Assembly: GCA_003447295.1 (NCBI GenBank)
Contig: DLZQ01000039.1
Span: forward strand, 22,845-79,996
Direction of reading: 5' to 3'
DNA length: 57,152 nucleotides
Source: Lachnospiraceae bacterium
GTDB taxonomy: Bacteria > Bacillota > Clostridia > Lachnospirales > Lachnospiraceae
The position numbers and the translations under genes were made by a program. Shown here piece after piece: positions 16,141 through 27,500 of this stretch (its first letter is position 1; each line of letters opens with the position of its first letter). The notes under the pieces are model-generated. The model was not told the DNA's origin. It searched no databases and worked only from the letters and a program-made list of their open reading frames with translations.

Positions 16141-17264
16141 GGTGTTACCTCTCTTTTGAACATAGTATCTACGGTCTGTATTTTTTCCGTAAGAACACGA
16201 TAAGGACGAATGTGCAGGAATATCTTATGCAATCCTTCACAGATATTTTTGCGGATAACATCCACCAAAATTCCCAGGACAAATACCACGATTACTGCGA
16301 TAACAGTCCATAAGAGCAACGATACGACACCGTCTATGCGGTCCGAACCAAGCCAGGGCTGCCAGGCATAACGCACACCCAGGTTCTCATGCAACAGATA
16401 CACTCCTAATGTGTAAGGTGCGATCTTCACCACCACGCTGCCGATCTTCCCCCGGATGTCACTGTCCAGAAACAGGCAAAACAGCCCGACAGAAGCTAAG
16501 AACGGGAAAATATGGTTATATTCATACGGAAGCTTCAAAATCAGTTCCAGGCTGCCTGTCCGCAGATAAAATAAATGCAGCAGCATTGCCTCTCCAAAAG
16601 TTCCGAGGACGCCGATCAGATACAGCAACAACGCCCGGGATTTTTTCTGTAAAAAAGGAATTCCGAATCTGCGAAGATATGCGGCTGCACAAAACACACA
16701 CAGATACCAGATGCAGTCATAGCCCTTGCTATCCTCCTCCAACCGGAAGGGCAGAATGGATTTAACCAGACAAAATGCAGCAAATAGCAGCACCAGTGCC
16801 ACCCGAAACTGCTGCTTCGTCATCCGTCTGAGCCCGATTCCCACGAAGGGTAACAGAATATATAAAAATACATACGCCGTCAAGAACCAGTAATGCCCCA
16901 TGGTCACCGGGAACAGTAATGTCAGATAATAATGCGTACTCACTTCCGCCGCAGGAACGATCCCAGTCACCGCAGCCAGCACACCGATACCCACAGAATA
17001 CAGCCACAGCTGCAGCCACAGCGTAAGCAGCCTGCTCAGTTTAAAAGAGCTTTCGCATAAAAAGTATCCGCTGATCATCATATACACATTCACGGCTACA
17101 ATGCAGATTGCTTCTAACAGCCAGGCTGCCATATCCTGCGCTGATAAAGGCGCTGTCAGATCCGGCAGCAGTCCTCCCTTGCCCAGGTAGTGCAGCACCA
17201 CGACCATCATCATTGCCACACAGCGCAGTACTTCCAGATTTGCCATACGTTCTTTTTTCTGCAT
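16137..17264 (-). CDS. Acyltransferase family 3 (OafA-like) membrane protein
   Basis: A membrane acyltransferase with about ten spans, typical of acyltransferase-3. The first conserved block NLEVLRCVAMMMVVVLHYLG holds the catalytic-type His, and VNVYMMISGYFLCES follows. Members add acetyl or other acyl groups to surface polysaccharides, peptidoglycan or secondary polymers. I choose the ATG at 17264 (MQKKERMAN...), which has AGGAAACAGGAAT just before it; the longer frame from 17330 has no good ribosome site. The product is then 375 residues. It is coupled by a 4-base overlap to the large membrane protein downstream, implying joint action on a glycan. Confidence 0.87.
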   Translation of the reverse strand: MQKKERMANLEVLRCVAMMMVVVLHYLGKGGLLPDLTAPLSAQDMAAWLLEAICIVAVNVYMMISGYFLCESSFKLSRLLTLWLQLWLYSVGIGVLAAVTGIVPAAEVSTHYYLTLLFPVTMGHYWFLTAYVFLYILLPFVGIGLRRMTKQQFRVALVLLFAAFCLVKSILPFRLEEDSKGYDCIWYLCVFCAAAYLRRFGIPFLQKKSRALLLYLIGVLGTFGEAMLLHLFYLRTGSLELILKLPYEYNHIFPFLASVGLFCLFLDSDIRGKIGSVVVKIAPYTLGVYLLHENLGVRYAWQPWLGSDRIDGVVSLLLWTVIAVIVVFVLGILVDVIRKNICEGLHKIFLHIRPYRVLTEKIQTVDTMFKREVTP

Positions 17265-17467
17265 ATCGATTCCTGTTTCCTTCCCGCCATTGCTTCCTTC
17301 ATCTGGTATCATTATATTACTTTGTAACATATTATGTAAAGCAAAAGCGCTCCTGCCTATTAATGAGGCTCATTTTAAGAAATCGTTTTCACATTAATGT
17401 AGATATTTGGATAAAACTTTGGTAAAATGTATCCATCAATACTAAATCTGCATCGGAGGTGTCTATT

Positions 17468-19525
17468 TTGACAAAAAATACTAAGAAAAACCCTATTCCT
17501 ATCTGGAATCGGATACGCTTTAAGCTGATCTTCGCTTTTCTGATCCCTGTGGTCTTCATCATTGTCTTAGGCTTCGTATCCTATCAGAAGGCTACCACAC
17601 AGATCATTGCAACCTACCGCGACTCCGTGGACCAGACCGTCAGCATGATGAATCAGTACCTGACGCTTTCTTTTGACACGGTCCAGTCTAACTACAAGGG
17701 ATATATGAATGAGGATATCCTGAAGCAGTATCTGAACGGTCTGTATGATAACGATGCCACTACCTTGTACAATACTCCAAACACCTATGAAGACACCTTT
17801 ATCAAAGCCGTGACCACGGATGCCCTGCTCTCCAATATTTACGTGCTCTCTGACAAGGAGAAGACGATCTCTACCACGAAAACGAAGGAGACCGGTCTCT
17901 TAAGTGCGTACCTTGAAAGCTCCCAGGGTCAGATCGTATCTGCAGACAAGGCAAAATATTACCTTTTCGGCAACCAGTCCGAGGTCGATGCAAAGCTTGG
18001 CACGGATTCCTCCAAATACAGTGTCCGCCTCGCCAGATATTTCTCCAATGCTCCGGCGATCCTGATCATTGATTTCAAACCGAGTGTCCTGGATACCTCC
18101 TTATCCTCCCTGGATGGCGGTGAGGGCAGTCTCGTAGGCTTTGTCACCTGCGATGGCATCGAATACCTCTCCTCTAGCTCCGATACGGTAGCAGAAAATA
18201 CCTTTGTCGGTAAATCCTATGTAGATGAGGCATTTGCCTCTGAGGAAGAGAACGGCTCCTCCTATGTGGAAGAGGCAGGCGCAGAATATCTCTTTCTCTA
18301 TTCCAAGATTGGTGCCCGTAATGCCATGATCTGTGCCCTGATCCCTCAGGCAAATATCATCGGTCAGACAGCGGAGATTAAAAATGTATCTCTGATCCTT
18401 GTCGTTGCAGCAAGTGCCGTGGCGATCCTACTTGGGTCTCTGTTAGCCGGGCAGTATGGCGGCTCCATCTACTATTTTATCCGCCGGCTGAAAAAAGTCT
18501 CTGACGGAGATCTGACGATCGAAGTCCACTCCAAGCGCAATGACGAATTCCAGCTATTAGCTGATGGCATCTGTGATATGATCGCACACATGAAGAAGCT
18601 TGTATCCGGGCTGAAGGATGTCAATGAAGAATTATCCCGGGCTGCCACCGATATGTCTGCGGCTTCCTCACATTTCCTGGCTACCTCCCAGGATATCCAG
18701 AATCAGGTAGGTGAAATGCGCCAGGGTATTGAAAAACTGGATGAAAGCTCTGAGGACTGCCTGCAGCAGATGGACTCTCTGTCCGACACCATCGGCAACG
18801 TATCCTCACATTCTGACCAGATCAGTGCGCTTGCCACCGGCACCACCGCTGCGATCCATACCGGTATCGAATCCGTGGAACATCTGAAGGAGAATACCTC
18901 TTCCACCATGCAGATCACCTCCAACATCGTAGATACCATCGGCAGGCTGAACGAGAAATCCAAAGCCATCGGCTCCATCACTGAAGCCATTAATGAGATT
19001 GCAGAGCAGACCAACCTCCTGTCCCTTAACGCTTCCATTGAAGCTGCCAGAGCCGGCGAATCCGGAAGAGGCTTCGCAGTGGTCGCTCAGGAGATCCAGA
19101 AGCTGGCGGATCAGTCCCTGCACTCCTCCGGTGAGATCTCCCGGATCATCGAAGAGATTGAAATTACCACAGACGAAGCTACACAGGTTGCCAGACAGGC
19201 CAAGGGCATTGTAGCGGATCAGAACCAGTCCGTTGGCAGTACCACAGACTCCTTCCGTGAGATAGATTCCAAAGTAACAGAGCTTCTGAAATTCCTGCAG
19301 CAGATCAATGCAGGCGTGTCGGAAATGGAACGCCAGCGCACCACTACCCTGTCCGCCATCTCCGGTATCTCCGCAGTATCCGCAGAAACTGCTGCCGGAT
19401 CCTCCAATGTACAGACTGCTGCCGAAAAACAGCTGCAGGCCATTCAGAATCTGGACAAAGCCACCTCCGCACTGGCAGCCCGCTCAGAGGAGCTGACTAC
19501 TATTCTGGAAGGTTTCATTGTATAG
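17468..19525 (+). CDS. Methyl-accepting chemotaxis protein
   Basis: A 685-residue transmembrane chemoreceptor. TM1 lies near residues 17-37, then an extracytoplasmic dCache-like sensor of about 265 residues, TM2 near 305-327, a HAMP domain ([15 protein letters not shown]) and a long signalling coiled coil. The hairpin tip [20 protein letters not shown] near residue 512 is the conserved CheA/CheW contact site. The ligand is unknown. The start is the TTG at 17468, seven bases after GGAGGT; the in-frame GTG at 17459 overlaps that site and is unlikely. No other chemotaxis or flagellar gene is in the window, so this is a scattered receptor. Confidence 0.93.
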   Translation: MTKNTKKNPIPIWNRIRFKLIFAFLIPVVFIIVLGFVSYQKATTQIIATYRDSVDQTVSMMNQYLTLSFDTVQSNYKGYMNEDILKQYLNGLYDNDATTLYNTPNTYEDTFIKAVTTDALLSNIYVLSDKEKTISTTKTKETGLLSAYLESSQGQIVSADKAKYYLFGNQSEVDAKLGTDSSKYSVRLARYFSNAPAILIIDFKPSVLDTSLSSLDGGEGSLVGFVTCDGIEYLSSSSDTVAENTFVGKSYVDEAFASEEENGSSYVEEAGAEYLFLYSKIGARNAMICALIPQANIIGQTAEIKNVSLILVVAASAVAILLGSLLAGQYGGSIYYFIRRLKKVSDGDLTIEVHSKRNDEFQLLADGICDMIAHMKKLVSGLKDVNEELSRAATDMSAASSHFLATSQDIQNQVGEMRQGIEKLDESSEDCLQQMDSLSDTIGNVSSHSDQISALATGTTAAIHTGIESVEHLKENTSSTMQITSNIVDTIGRLNEKSKAIGSITEAINEIAEQTNLLSLNASIEAARAGESGRGFAVVAQEIQKLADQSLHSSGEISRIIEEIEITTDEATQVARQAKGIVADQNQSVGSTTDSFREIDSKVTELLKFLQQINAGVSEMERQRTTTLSAISGISAVSAETAAGSSNVQTAAEKQLQAIQNLDKATSALAARSEELTTILEGFIV

Positions 19526-19617
19526 AAATGGCTATACACCCTGGAGAAAATATGTTATACTGGTAACATCTTTTGACGAAGAAATTCTTAGGAAAATACA
19601 TATAGAGAGGTAATCTT

Positions 19618-20553
19618 ATGAGCAAAAAAAGAGTTGTCGTATCTCTGGGACATGACGCCCTGGGCTATACCACTACCGAGCAGTGGGATGCGGTAAAAGT
19701 AACCGCCAAGGCTCTGGCAGACCTGGTGGAGGCAGATTATCAGCTGACGATCACCCACAGTAACGGTCCGCAGGTCAGCATGATCCATAAGGCCATGACC
19801 GAGTTACGCCGTGTTTACATCGACTATACCCCCGCACCTATGTGTGTCTGCTCCGCTATGAGCCAGGGTTATGTAGGCTATGATATCCAGAACTCTCTTC
19901 GTGCAGAGCTTCTGGATCGCGGCATTTCCAAGCCGGTGAGCACGATTCTGACCCAGGTGACCGTAGATCCTTATGATGAAGCCTTCTATGAGCCCACCAA
20001 GGTCATCGGTCGTTACATGTCCAAGGAAGATGCTGAGATTGAAGTAAAGAAAGGCAACTATGTCAAGGAAGATCCCGGCAAGGGCTTCCGCCGTGTCGTT
20101 GCTGCCCCCAAGCCTATCGACATTGTAGAGATCGAAGCCATCCGTGCGCTGGCAGCCGCAGATCAGGTAGTCATCGCCTGTGGCGGCGGCGGAATCCCCG
20201 TGATCGAGCAGAAGCATGCGCTGAAGGGTGCTTCCGCAGTCATCGAGAAGGATGCCATCGCCGGTAAGCTTGCTTCCGACCTAAGCTGTGACGAGCTGAT
20301 CATCCTGACCTCAGTTCCCTATGTTTATAAGGATTTCGGTAAGGAGGATCAGGCAGTACTGGAGACTCTCACCGTAGCAGAAGCAAAGGATCTGATCGCA
20401 GCAGGACAGTTTGAGGAAGGCACCATGCTTCCCAAGATCGAGGCAGCCATTGCTTACCTCGAGAAGGTTCCCACCGGCAAAGTCCTGATCACCTCCATGG
20501 ATCATGTCAAGGATGCCATTAAGGGCAAGGCAGGCACTGTGATCACCGCATAA
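19618..20553 (+). CDS. arcC: Carbamate kinase
   Basis: A 311-residue amino-acid-kinase fold protein of the carbamate kinase family, which makes ATP and carbamate from carbamoyl phosphate and ADP. Family motifs include THSNGPQVS, SAMSQGYVGYDIQN, VIACGGGGIPV, VIEKDAIAGKLASDL and EEGTMLPKIEAAI. The N-terminal nucleotide loop reads SLGHDALG instead of the usual ALGGNALG, a subfamily difference. GAGAGGT before the ATG supports the start. No arcA, arcB or transporter is adjacent, so it is not in a classical arginine deiminase operon; it may serve purine, allantoin or agmatine breakdown elsewhere. A shared terminator follows. Confidence 0.92.
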   Translation: MSKKRVVVSLGHDALGYTTTEQWDAVKVTAKALADLVEADYQLTITHSNGPQVSMIHKAMTELRRVYIDYTPAPMCVCSAMSQGYVGYDIQNSLRAELLDRGISKPVSTILTQVTVDPYDEAFYEPTKVIGRYMSKEDAEIEVKKGNYVKEDPGKGFRRVVAAPKPIDIVEIEAIRALAAADQVVIACGGGGIPVIEQKHALKGASAVIEKDAIAGKLASDLSCDELIILTSVPYVYKDFGKEDQAVLETLTVAEAKDLIAAGQFEEGTMLPKIEAAIAYLEKVPTGKVLITSMDHVKDAIKGKAGTVITA

Positions 20554-20567
20554 TTTCATTCGTATGT

Positions 20568-20603
20568 AAAAGGAGATATCCATGTGGACATCTCCTTTTT
20601 ATT
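20568..20603 (+). terminator. Bidirectional terminator between arcC and addA
   Basis: Stem AAAAGGAGAT (20568-20577) pairs with ATCTCCTTTT (20590-20599), with more pairing inside the loop, and a T-run follows on the plus strand. The minus strand also ends in a T-run, so it can serve the convergent addA too. Confidence 0.85.
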
Positions 20604-23600
20604 ACTCATATTTTTCCAAGTAGAAGGAATACAGGATCCGCTCCTTCACGGGCATCTGCATCAGCTTCGTCAGCGCTTCCTCATAGTACTGAATCTGAAC
20701 GTTGTAGCGGTTCCAGAGGGCTTCCAGGGAGTCGATCACATCGGTCTTGTAGTCCAGCAGAACAATCTCACCGTCTTCTATGAAAAAGACATCGATGATA
20801 CCCTGAATGAGCACCTTTTCTCCCTCGGGCAGATCCGGATCCAGGCGTTTCGCATCAATGCCCAGCACAAAGGGCTGCTCTCTGTATAGAAGCCCCTGCT
20901 CCTGCGCACGCCACATGCGGTATGCCAGCTCCTGTTCCAGAAAATTGAGGATCTTCGGCAGACTGACTGCTTTGGCATATTCCTCCGTCAGGCGTAAAGA
21001 TACCGTTTCCCGCTGTAAGAATTCTTCCAAACGCTTCTTAAGTCTCTCCGCGTCCAGTCTCTTACGGTATGTCTCATAATCTCCGGGGCATTTTTCAAAC
21101 AGTCCCGATTCGACAAATACATACGTAAAATCCAACAGCTCCATAACACGGTGGAAAGCACTTCCCCGGACAGCTCCGCTGACCTTCTCCTGCGCTCTGC
21201 GGAATGCAGGAATATAGGGAACGACTTCTTTTTCCTCAAAGGTATGGAATGCCTCCTCATCTTTTTCCGCCATGGCTGCGATTTTTAACTCTGACACTGT
21301 GGTCTTGGTATACAACTTCTGTAACCCTGGATGGGGATATTGATAAGCAAAACGCTCCCTTAACTTAGAAAGTTTTCTTTCATTTTCTTCCGGATCTCCG
21401 GGTAAAAGTACCTCCCCATCCGCTACCCGCTGCAGTTCCTCCCTACGGTCACCCATTCGCAGCTGCTCTCTGATCTCTTCTGCCGTCAGGTCTTCCGTTC
21501 TCATTGTCTTCACCGCAATTCCCGTCTTCGGCAGGATCGGCAGAAGGAAATCCATATAGCTTCCCGCCTCACAGAAATCCAGATAAGTCAGCCTCTCCTG
21601 TCCGGTCATCTGCGCCAACTCCCACTTTTCGTCGGCCTTGTCCAATACCGCTGTTAAGATCAGCTTCTCTCTGGCACGGGTCAGTGCCACGTAGAGCACA
21701 CGTAATTCCTCCGCCAGATTATCTTCCTTCATTTTTGCGGACAGAACCGCTCGGCGGAGGGTCTTATTTTTAATACGTCGTACGGAATCTACATAATCCA
21801 CCGCGACACCCAGATCCATGTCCACGATCAGGGATTGGTTCGCATCCTGCATGTTGAAGCGTTTCGACAGTCCGGAGACAAATACCACCGGGAATTCCAG
21901 TCCTTTACTTTTGTGGATACTCATGATCCTGACCACATCTGCATTTTCATCCAGGGTGTCCGCCTCGCCGTAATCCACGTCATATTTTTCCAGCTGCTCC
22001 ATATAACGGATAAAGTGGAACAGTCCGAAATAACTGGTCTTCTCGAAAGCGGATGCCTTCGTAAGCAGCATCTCAACATTCGCGCGGCGCTTGCTGCCGG
22101 CGGGAAGTGCCGTCACATAATTCAGATAATCATAATCGTCAAGTATCCGCTGCAACAGTTCACGGATCGAGGTGAAAGGAGTCCGGTCACGGTAATGGCC
22201 AATCCGTTGTAAGAAGGTATCTGCCTTTTGTGAAAGCTCTGTTTCTTCCCCGGCGCTTTCGCCCGCTGATGTCTCTTCTCCCTCTTCCACCGTCCGGCCG
22301 CTCTTCGCCACTTCCTTCAGTGCTTCATATAATGTCATCCGTTTTTTGGAATGCCCTTCCCCGCCACTGCGGATCTGCGCGATCTCTTCCTGGGTGAATC
22401 CACCGAAGACGGATTGCATCACGCCAAACAGCGGGATATCCTGCCTTGGATTGTCCAGCACCCGTAAAAACTGCAACAGCTCCTGCACCTCCAGCGCCCC
22501 GAAATATCCGGTCTTAGATGTGATGTAGACAGGGATTCCCTGCTGTTCCAGTATCTTTTTGAATTCTTCGTCCCAGCCGCTGGTGGTGCGAAGCAGGATG
22601 ACCATATCCGAATATCGCACCGGGCGAAGTTCTCCCGTGGACTTCTCCATGACCTTCAGACTGCCCTTCAACTGCTTTATACGGGCGGCAATGGCGAGCG
22701 CTTCCAACTGTCGTACATTATCGTAATCCACAAGGACTCCCGCACCCTCGGCATGCTGCTCTCCGATGCCGCTCTCTTCGCGCTCTCCCTTTTCCGGCTT
22801 GCGGATCAGCAAAGCTTCACTGCCGTACGCAGGATCCTCCGCAGCAGGATAGGTTGCCCCTGGATACAGTGCCGCCTTGTCATCGTAAGCGATACCGCCG
22901 ATCTCCCTGCTCATGATACGGGAAAATACATCGTTTACCGCATCCACCACCTGTACGCGGCTTCGGAAGTTCTTCGCCAGGTCAATCCGGCACAGATCCC
23001 CGGTCTCCTGATAAGTGTCGTATTTTTCCAGAAACAGTTCCGGTCTCGCCAGACGGAATTTGTAGATGCTCTGCTTCACATCGCCTACCATGAAGCGGTT
23101 GTAATGTCCCTCAGCTTCCCCGGAGATGGCGCTTAACAGATACTCCTGCACCAGGTTACTGTCCTGGTATTCATCGATAAGGATCTCCTGAAAATACTGG
23201 CGGTACTCCATTGCAACGTCACTTGGCACAATACGATATTTTGTTTCAGCATGATCCGTTCCTGCGTCGCCTTTTTCTTCCGCTTTTTCCCATTTTAACA
23301 GAATCTGCAGAGCATAATGCTCCATATCGGAAAAATCGATCAGATGTCTCTCCTGCTTTGCAGCGAGAAGCCTTCTGTCGAACTCTAACACCAGATCAAG
23401 CAGTATTCGCAGCGGCTCTCTGCAGGCTTTTCCCTGCTCCACCACCAGTTCTAACGGGGTCTTAAAATAGCTCTCTGAAAGGTCACTTAAGGTATCCTTC
23501 ACACTGTTTCGGATTGCCTTTGCCAGTTCCCGTTTGGCGGGATCCACGCTGTCATCCTTTTTAGAAGGGAGCCGTGCGAAAGTCACGGCGGGAATCTTAG

Positions 23601-24429
23601 CAGCCTGTTCCTCCAGGTTCTTGCAGTCTGTAAGTTTCTCCAGCTGTTCGATCTCTGCATCGGTCAGTTCCCCGTACATATACGGACCGTCCGGCAGTTC
23701 ACACAACCGCTTCACTTCCCGCAGTTTTTCCAGGCATCCCTCCACGGTGCGGTTCACCCGTTCCGTCAGATATTGTCCGTAATCGCTGCGAACCAGTGCT
23801 TCCATATCTCCTGCGGCATAATCATTTTTGCGCTCCTCCAGCCATTCCTCCGGCCATGGAAAGCTTCCCGCATAGTGGGACAGGTTCAGGATATGCTGCT
23901 CCAGCACGCTCTCCCTGCCTCCCGGGCAGAAATACTCCACACAGGCGTGGAACTGCTCTAGGGCTTCCGGAACAAAATTCCCTGCATAGGCATCCTCTAA
24001 AAGCTGCGCCAGTACTTCCTGCTGAAGCAGCTTGATCTCGCCCTCGTCCGCCACGCGGAAATCCGGATCCAGACCGATCTCATTAAAATGGTTCCGAATC
24101 AGGAACAGGCTGAAGCTGTCGATAGTAGTGATCTGCGCATTATGCAACAGTGCAGACTGCTTCTGGATATGCTCGTTGCCGGGATCCGCCTCCAGTCTGG
24201 CGGCGATTCCGGCTGCGATACGTTCCCGCATTTCTGCTGCGGCGGCATTGGTAAATGTCACGATCAGCAGTCTGTCGATATCCGCCGGATGTTCTCCGTC
24301 ACAGATCATACGGATGATACGTTCCACCAACACTGCCGTTTTACCACTTCCCGCGGCCGCCGATACCAGAATATTACTGTTATGCAGTTCGATTACCCTT
24401 TGCTGTTCCGGGGTGAATTTCATTCCCAT
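20602..24429 (-). CDS. addA: ATP-dependent helicase/nuclease subunit A (AddA)
   Basis: A 1275-residue UvrD-type helicase with C-terminal nuclease, the usual size for AddA. Walker A is AAAGSGKTAVL near residue 20, followed by TFTNAAAAEMRERI, DEYQDSNLVQ (Walker B), SIHKSKGLEFPVVF and the YVALTRAREKL motif. The RecB-type nuclease core lies near residue 1223 (QGIIDVFF...LLDYKTD). With AddB it forms the Gram-positive functional match of RecBCD, which resects double-strand breaks in a Chi-controlled way. AGAGGT before the ATG supports the start. It is the last gene of a minus-strand repair operon with addB and xth. Confidence 0.97.
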   Translation of the reverse strand: MGMKFTPEQQRVIELHNSNILVSAAAGSGKTAVLVERIIRMICDGEHPADIDRLLIVTFTNAAAAEMRERIAAGIAARLEADPGNEHIQKQSALLHNAQITTIDSFSLFLIRNHFNEIGLDPDFRVADEGEIKLLQQEVLAQLLEDAYAGNFVPEALEQFHACVEYFCPGGRESVLEQHILNLSHYAGSFPWPEEWLEERKNDYAAGDMEALVRSDYGQYLTERVNRTVEGCLEKLREVKRLCELPDGPYMYGELTDAEIEQLEKLTDCKNLEEQAAKIPAVTFARLPSKKDDSVDPAKRELAKAIRNSVKDTLSDLSESYFKTPLELVVEQGKACREPLRILLDLVLEFDRRLLAAKQERHLIDFSDMEHYALQILLKWEKAEEKGDAGTDHAETKYRIVPSDVAMEYRQYFQEILIDEYQDSNLVQEYLLSAISGEAEGHYNRFMVGDVKQSIYKFRLARPELFLEKYDTYQETGDLCRIDLAKNFRSRVQVVDAVNDVFSRIMSREIGGIAYDDKAALYPGATYPAAEDPAYGSEALLIRKPEKGEREESGIGEQHAEGAGVLVDYDNVRQLEALAIAARIKQLKGSLKVMEKSTGELRPVRYSDMVILLRTTSGWDEEFKKILEQQGIPVYITSKTGYFGALEVQELLQFLRVLDNPRQDIPLFGVMQSVFGGFTQEEIAQIRSGGEGHSKKRMTLYEALKEVAKSGRTVEEGEETSAGESAGEETELSQKADTFLQRIGHYRDRTPFTSIRELLQRILDDYDYLNYVTALPAGSKRRANVEMLLTKASAFEKTSYFGLFHFIRYMEQLEKYDVDYGEADTLDENADVVRIMSIHKSKGLEFPVVFVSGLSKRFNMQDANQSLIVDMDLGVAVDYVDSVRRIKNKTLRRAVLSAKMKEDNLAEELRVLYVALTRAREKLILTAVLDKADEKWELAQMTGQERLTYLDFCEAGSYMDFLLPILPKTGIAVKTMRTEDLTAEEIREQLRMGDRREELQRVADGEVLLPGDPEENERKLSKLRERFAYQYPHPGLQKLYTKTTVSELKIAAMAEKDEEAFHTFEEKEVVPYIPAFRRAQEKVSGAVRGSAFHRVMELLDFTYVFVESGLFEKCPGDYETYRKRLDAERLKKRLEEFLQRETVSLRLTEEYAKAVSLPKILNFLEQELAYRMWRAQEQGLLYREQPFVLGIDAKRLDPDLPEGEKVLIQGIIDVFFIEDGEIVLLDYKTDVIDSLEALWNRYNVQIQYYEEALTKLMQMPVKERILYSFYLEKYE

Positions 24430-24472
24430 ATACTACCTCTGTTCCTGATTCTCTTATCTTATCTTTATCCTA

Positions 24473-24510
24473 TCTCTATCCTGCCATCCTGTCTCTATCC
24501 TGCCACCCTG
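24473..24510. repeat. Tandem 19-bp repeat in the addB-addA gap
   Basis: Two copies of a 19-mer (TCTCTATCCTGCCATCCTG and the same with CACC) stand head to tail at 24473-24491 and 24492-24510, with one mismatch. Degenerate CTTATC/TTTATCC copies come before them. The 152-base gap is otherwise featureless. Confidence 0.75.
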
Positions 24511-24581
24511 TTTCTGCGTGCGGCAGGCACTTTTCTTCGTGCTTTCTGACGGACATGCACTCCCACCGGGCACCTTTTGCC

Positions 24582-27500
24582 CTACGCTTCCATTGTCTCC
24601 TGCATCCGCTGCATCAGCGTCTGCTTATCCAGATCCTCCAGCTGCCTCTTCTCATATCCGGGAATACTGCCGTCAAAGCCACAGACTTTTTTATAGGCAC
24701 AGTACGTGCAGGCTTCCTCGTTCCCCTTCTCGTAAGGGTTCGCCGCTATTTTTCCATCCAGGATCTCCCTGCCGATATCACGGATCTTCGCATCCACGTA
24801 AGCAGATACCAGCTGCATCTCCTCCCGGCTTAAGATTCCGCTTCTGGCACTGAAGCTTCCGTCCTTTTTCTTCTCCACCGGAATGACTGCAGATTTATCC
24901 TGCAAGTAATGGTCCAGCCGTTCCACGACCTCGGGATCACTGTTTACCACACCATTCATCCGAAGCTTCGCGAGGATCTGCTCATTGATCTGTTCATCTG
25001 TCAGTTCCACCGGTGTCTCTATGGTAGGATCATCGATGTGATAGTACAAAAGTGCCGCCGGTACGATCTCCTTGTCCGGATGCTTTCTGCTCTCCAGTTC
25101 CATTGCCGCATTCATATAGACCACCAGCTGTAACTGCAGTCCGTAATACAATGCCGCCAGGTCGAATTTCTTATTGCCGGACTTGTAATCGATGACCTTG
25201 ACATAGACATGCTCCGCGTCCTCCGATACATCAATACGGTCAATACGTCCCTGCAGGTGCATCTTCTCTTCTTCGGACAGATCCACATGAATGCTATCCA
25301 GATTCTCCGCGAACCGGAAGGACAGTTCATAGTCATCCGGCTGAAAGCTTCCCTGCTTCAGATGCTGCTGTAAGGTCAGTACCGTCCGTGTCAGTATCCT
25401 GCTCATACGTGTAATGGCATATTCATTCCTTGCAGAACTGTATAATACGGTCTCTCCGTAAGTTGCTGCGTAGGCTTCCACCGATTCTTTGACCGTTTTT
25501 AATGCAAAATCTTCGGAAAAATTCCACCATGTCAGGTTGGATTCTGCAAGTTTTCCTGCAAAATTTTCTAATACCGCATGGTAAACATTACCCATATCCG
25601 ACACTTCAAAGCCGAATTCTTCCCGCTCCCGCAGGGACAGACCGTATTGCAGAAAATGTCTGCAGGCGCAGGCAGCATAGGTCTCTAAGCGGCTCACACT
25701 GTTCTCCAGCTGTCTGCCGTACAGTGCTCTCGCCACGATTCTTGACAGACCGCTCTCCTTATATCTTCTAAATGCTGCCGCAGTCAGACGGTCTCTGCCC
25801 TCCGGATCCGCTTCATAGGCACGGTACATGAGATAAAAATCCTGCCGTTCCTCTTCCCGCAGCGTTCCGTCCGCATATTCCCGCAATTCCTCCGCCAGAT
25901 ACCTGGCACCTTCCTGTCTGCCCTCGATCTGTTCGATACGGCTGCGGTTCTGGGGATATTCCACCGCAAGCTGCGGAAAAAGCTTCCGTACCGTATCGAT
26001 CAGGTAGGACGGACGGATTCCCTTTCCATCACTGTTTACCTTGGCATAAGACAGATACAGCCGTTCTGAGGGTTTCGTCATATTCAGATACAGATACAGT
26101 CTCTGAATGTACATCTGTTGTCTGGGACTCGGTGCCATTTCTGTTCCGGACTCTATTAAAAATTCTCTGTCCATATCGGAGATAATGCCGCCCTTCGAGG
26201 CATTTTTCGGGATGTTTCCGTCATTTACCCCCAGGAAAAACAGTACTTTAACCTGCTTTAAACGGGTACGCTCCATATCACCCACCACAATACGATCCAC
26301 ATTCTGCGGAATCGTACCTACTGTGATCTCGCCGAATCCCGCATCCAGGATATCCGCAAATTCCTGTCTGGAGATCTCTTCCTCCCCCAACAGCCCATAG
26401 ATCTGATCCAGCAGGTCCATGACCAGACGGTATATCTGCGCATATTCCCTGGCTTTTGCCAGGTCGCCCTCCTGCTCGAACTGCTGCTGATAATTCAAAA
26501 GCTTCTGCTGTACCTGGTTCTGTTCTAAAAAATCATACAGGTGATCCACATACTCGCCGGCCTTTGCCCGGGGAGCCATATGCAGGATCTCCACGGTATC
26601 CGCAAACTGCTGCCTGATACGGTTCAGACGCTCCAGGGTCTCTTCCACACGCTCTGTGTCGTCCTGCCCACTACCCTGTTGCATTTCTTCCGTCCTGCGG
26701 GTAAACAGCCTGCTGTAAGTACGATACCCTCTCGCTCCGGTGCGGATCACATAATTTTCCAGTTCATCGATCTCCTCTCTGGAAATGTCCACCATGCCGC
26801 TTCGCAGAAAATGAAACACTGTGTCATAGGAAAAATCCTTAATATACAGCTGCAGCGCGCTCTTGATATATTCGATCATGGGATTTAAGACGATTCCTCT
26901 GGTACGGTCTATAAAGCAGGGAATCTCCAGCTGCCCGAATTCTGTCTCCACATAGGATGCGTACCCCTCCAGGTCACCGATGACCACGGCAATATCCCGG
27001 TAGTTAAATTCCTGCTCTCTGATCAGATTTCTGATATACAATGCTGTCTGGTGGACTTCCTCTCTGGGAGAAAGTGCCTCGAACATGCAAAGCTCCTGCT
27101 GCTTTTCCGTGTAGGGCTCATACTGGTACCGGAACAGATTCTGCTCCAGATAGCATAACGCCGGAGCCTGGGTGAATCGGTTGATGCCGCCTTTGACAAA
27201 GACATCTTCTCCTCGCTCCACCTCTGCTTCCGCCGCCAGCTTCACCAGATCCGCCACCGTCTTTTTACTTAAGTGGAACAGCTTCTGCTCGCCGTCCGGC
27301 TGGTACGGGTCTTCTTCCGCGCCGATAGTCACGGTGACTATGGTCTCCGCGCACACCCGCATCAGCTCCTGGATCAGGCGGTTCTGTATGGGGGTGAATC
27401 CCGTGAATCCGTCAAATACCACCACACTGTCCTGTAGGATCTTCGACTTTACCAGGGATCTGCGCAGCACATCCAATGTCTCCTCCGTGGTGATGAAATG

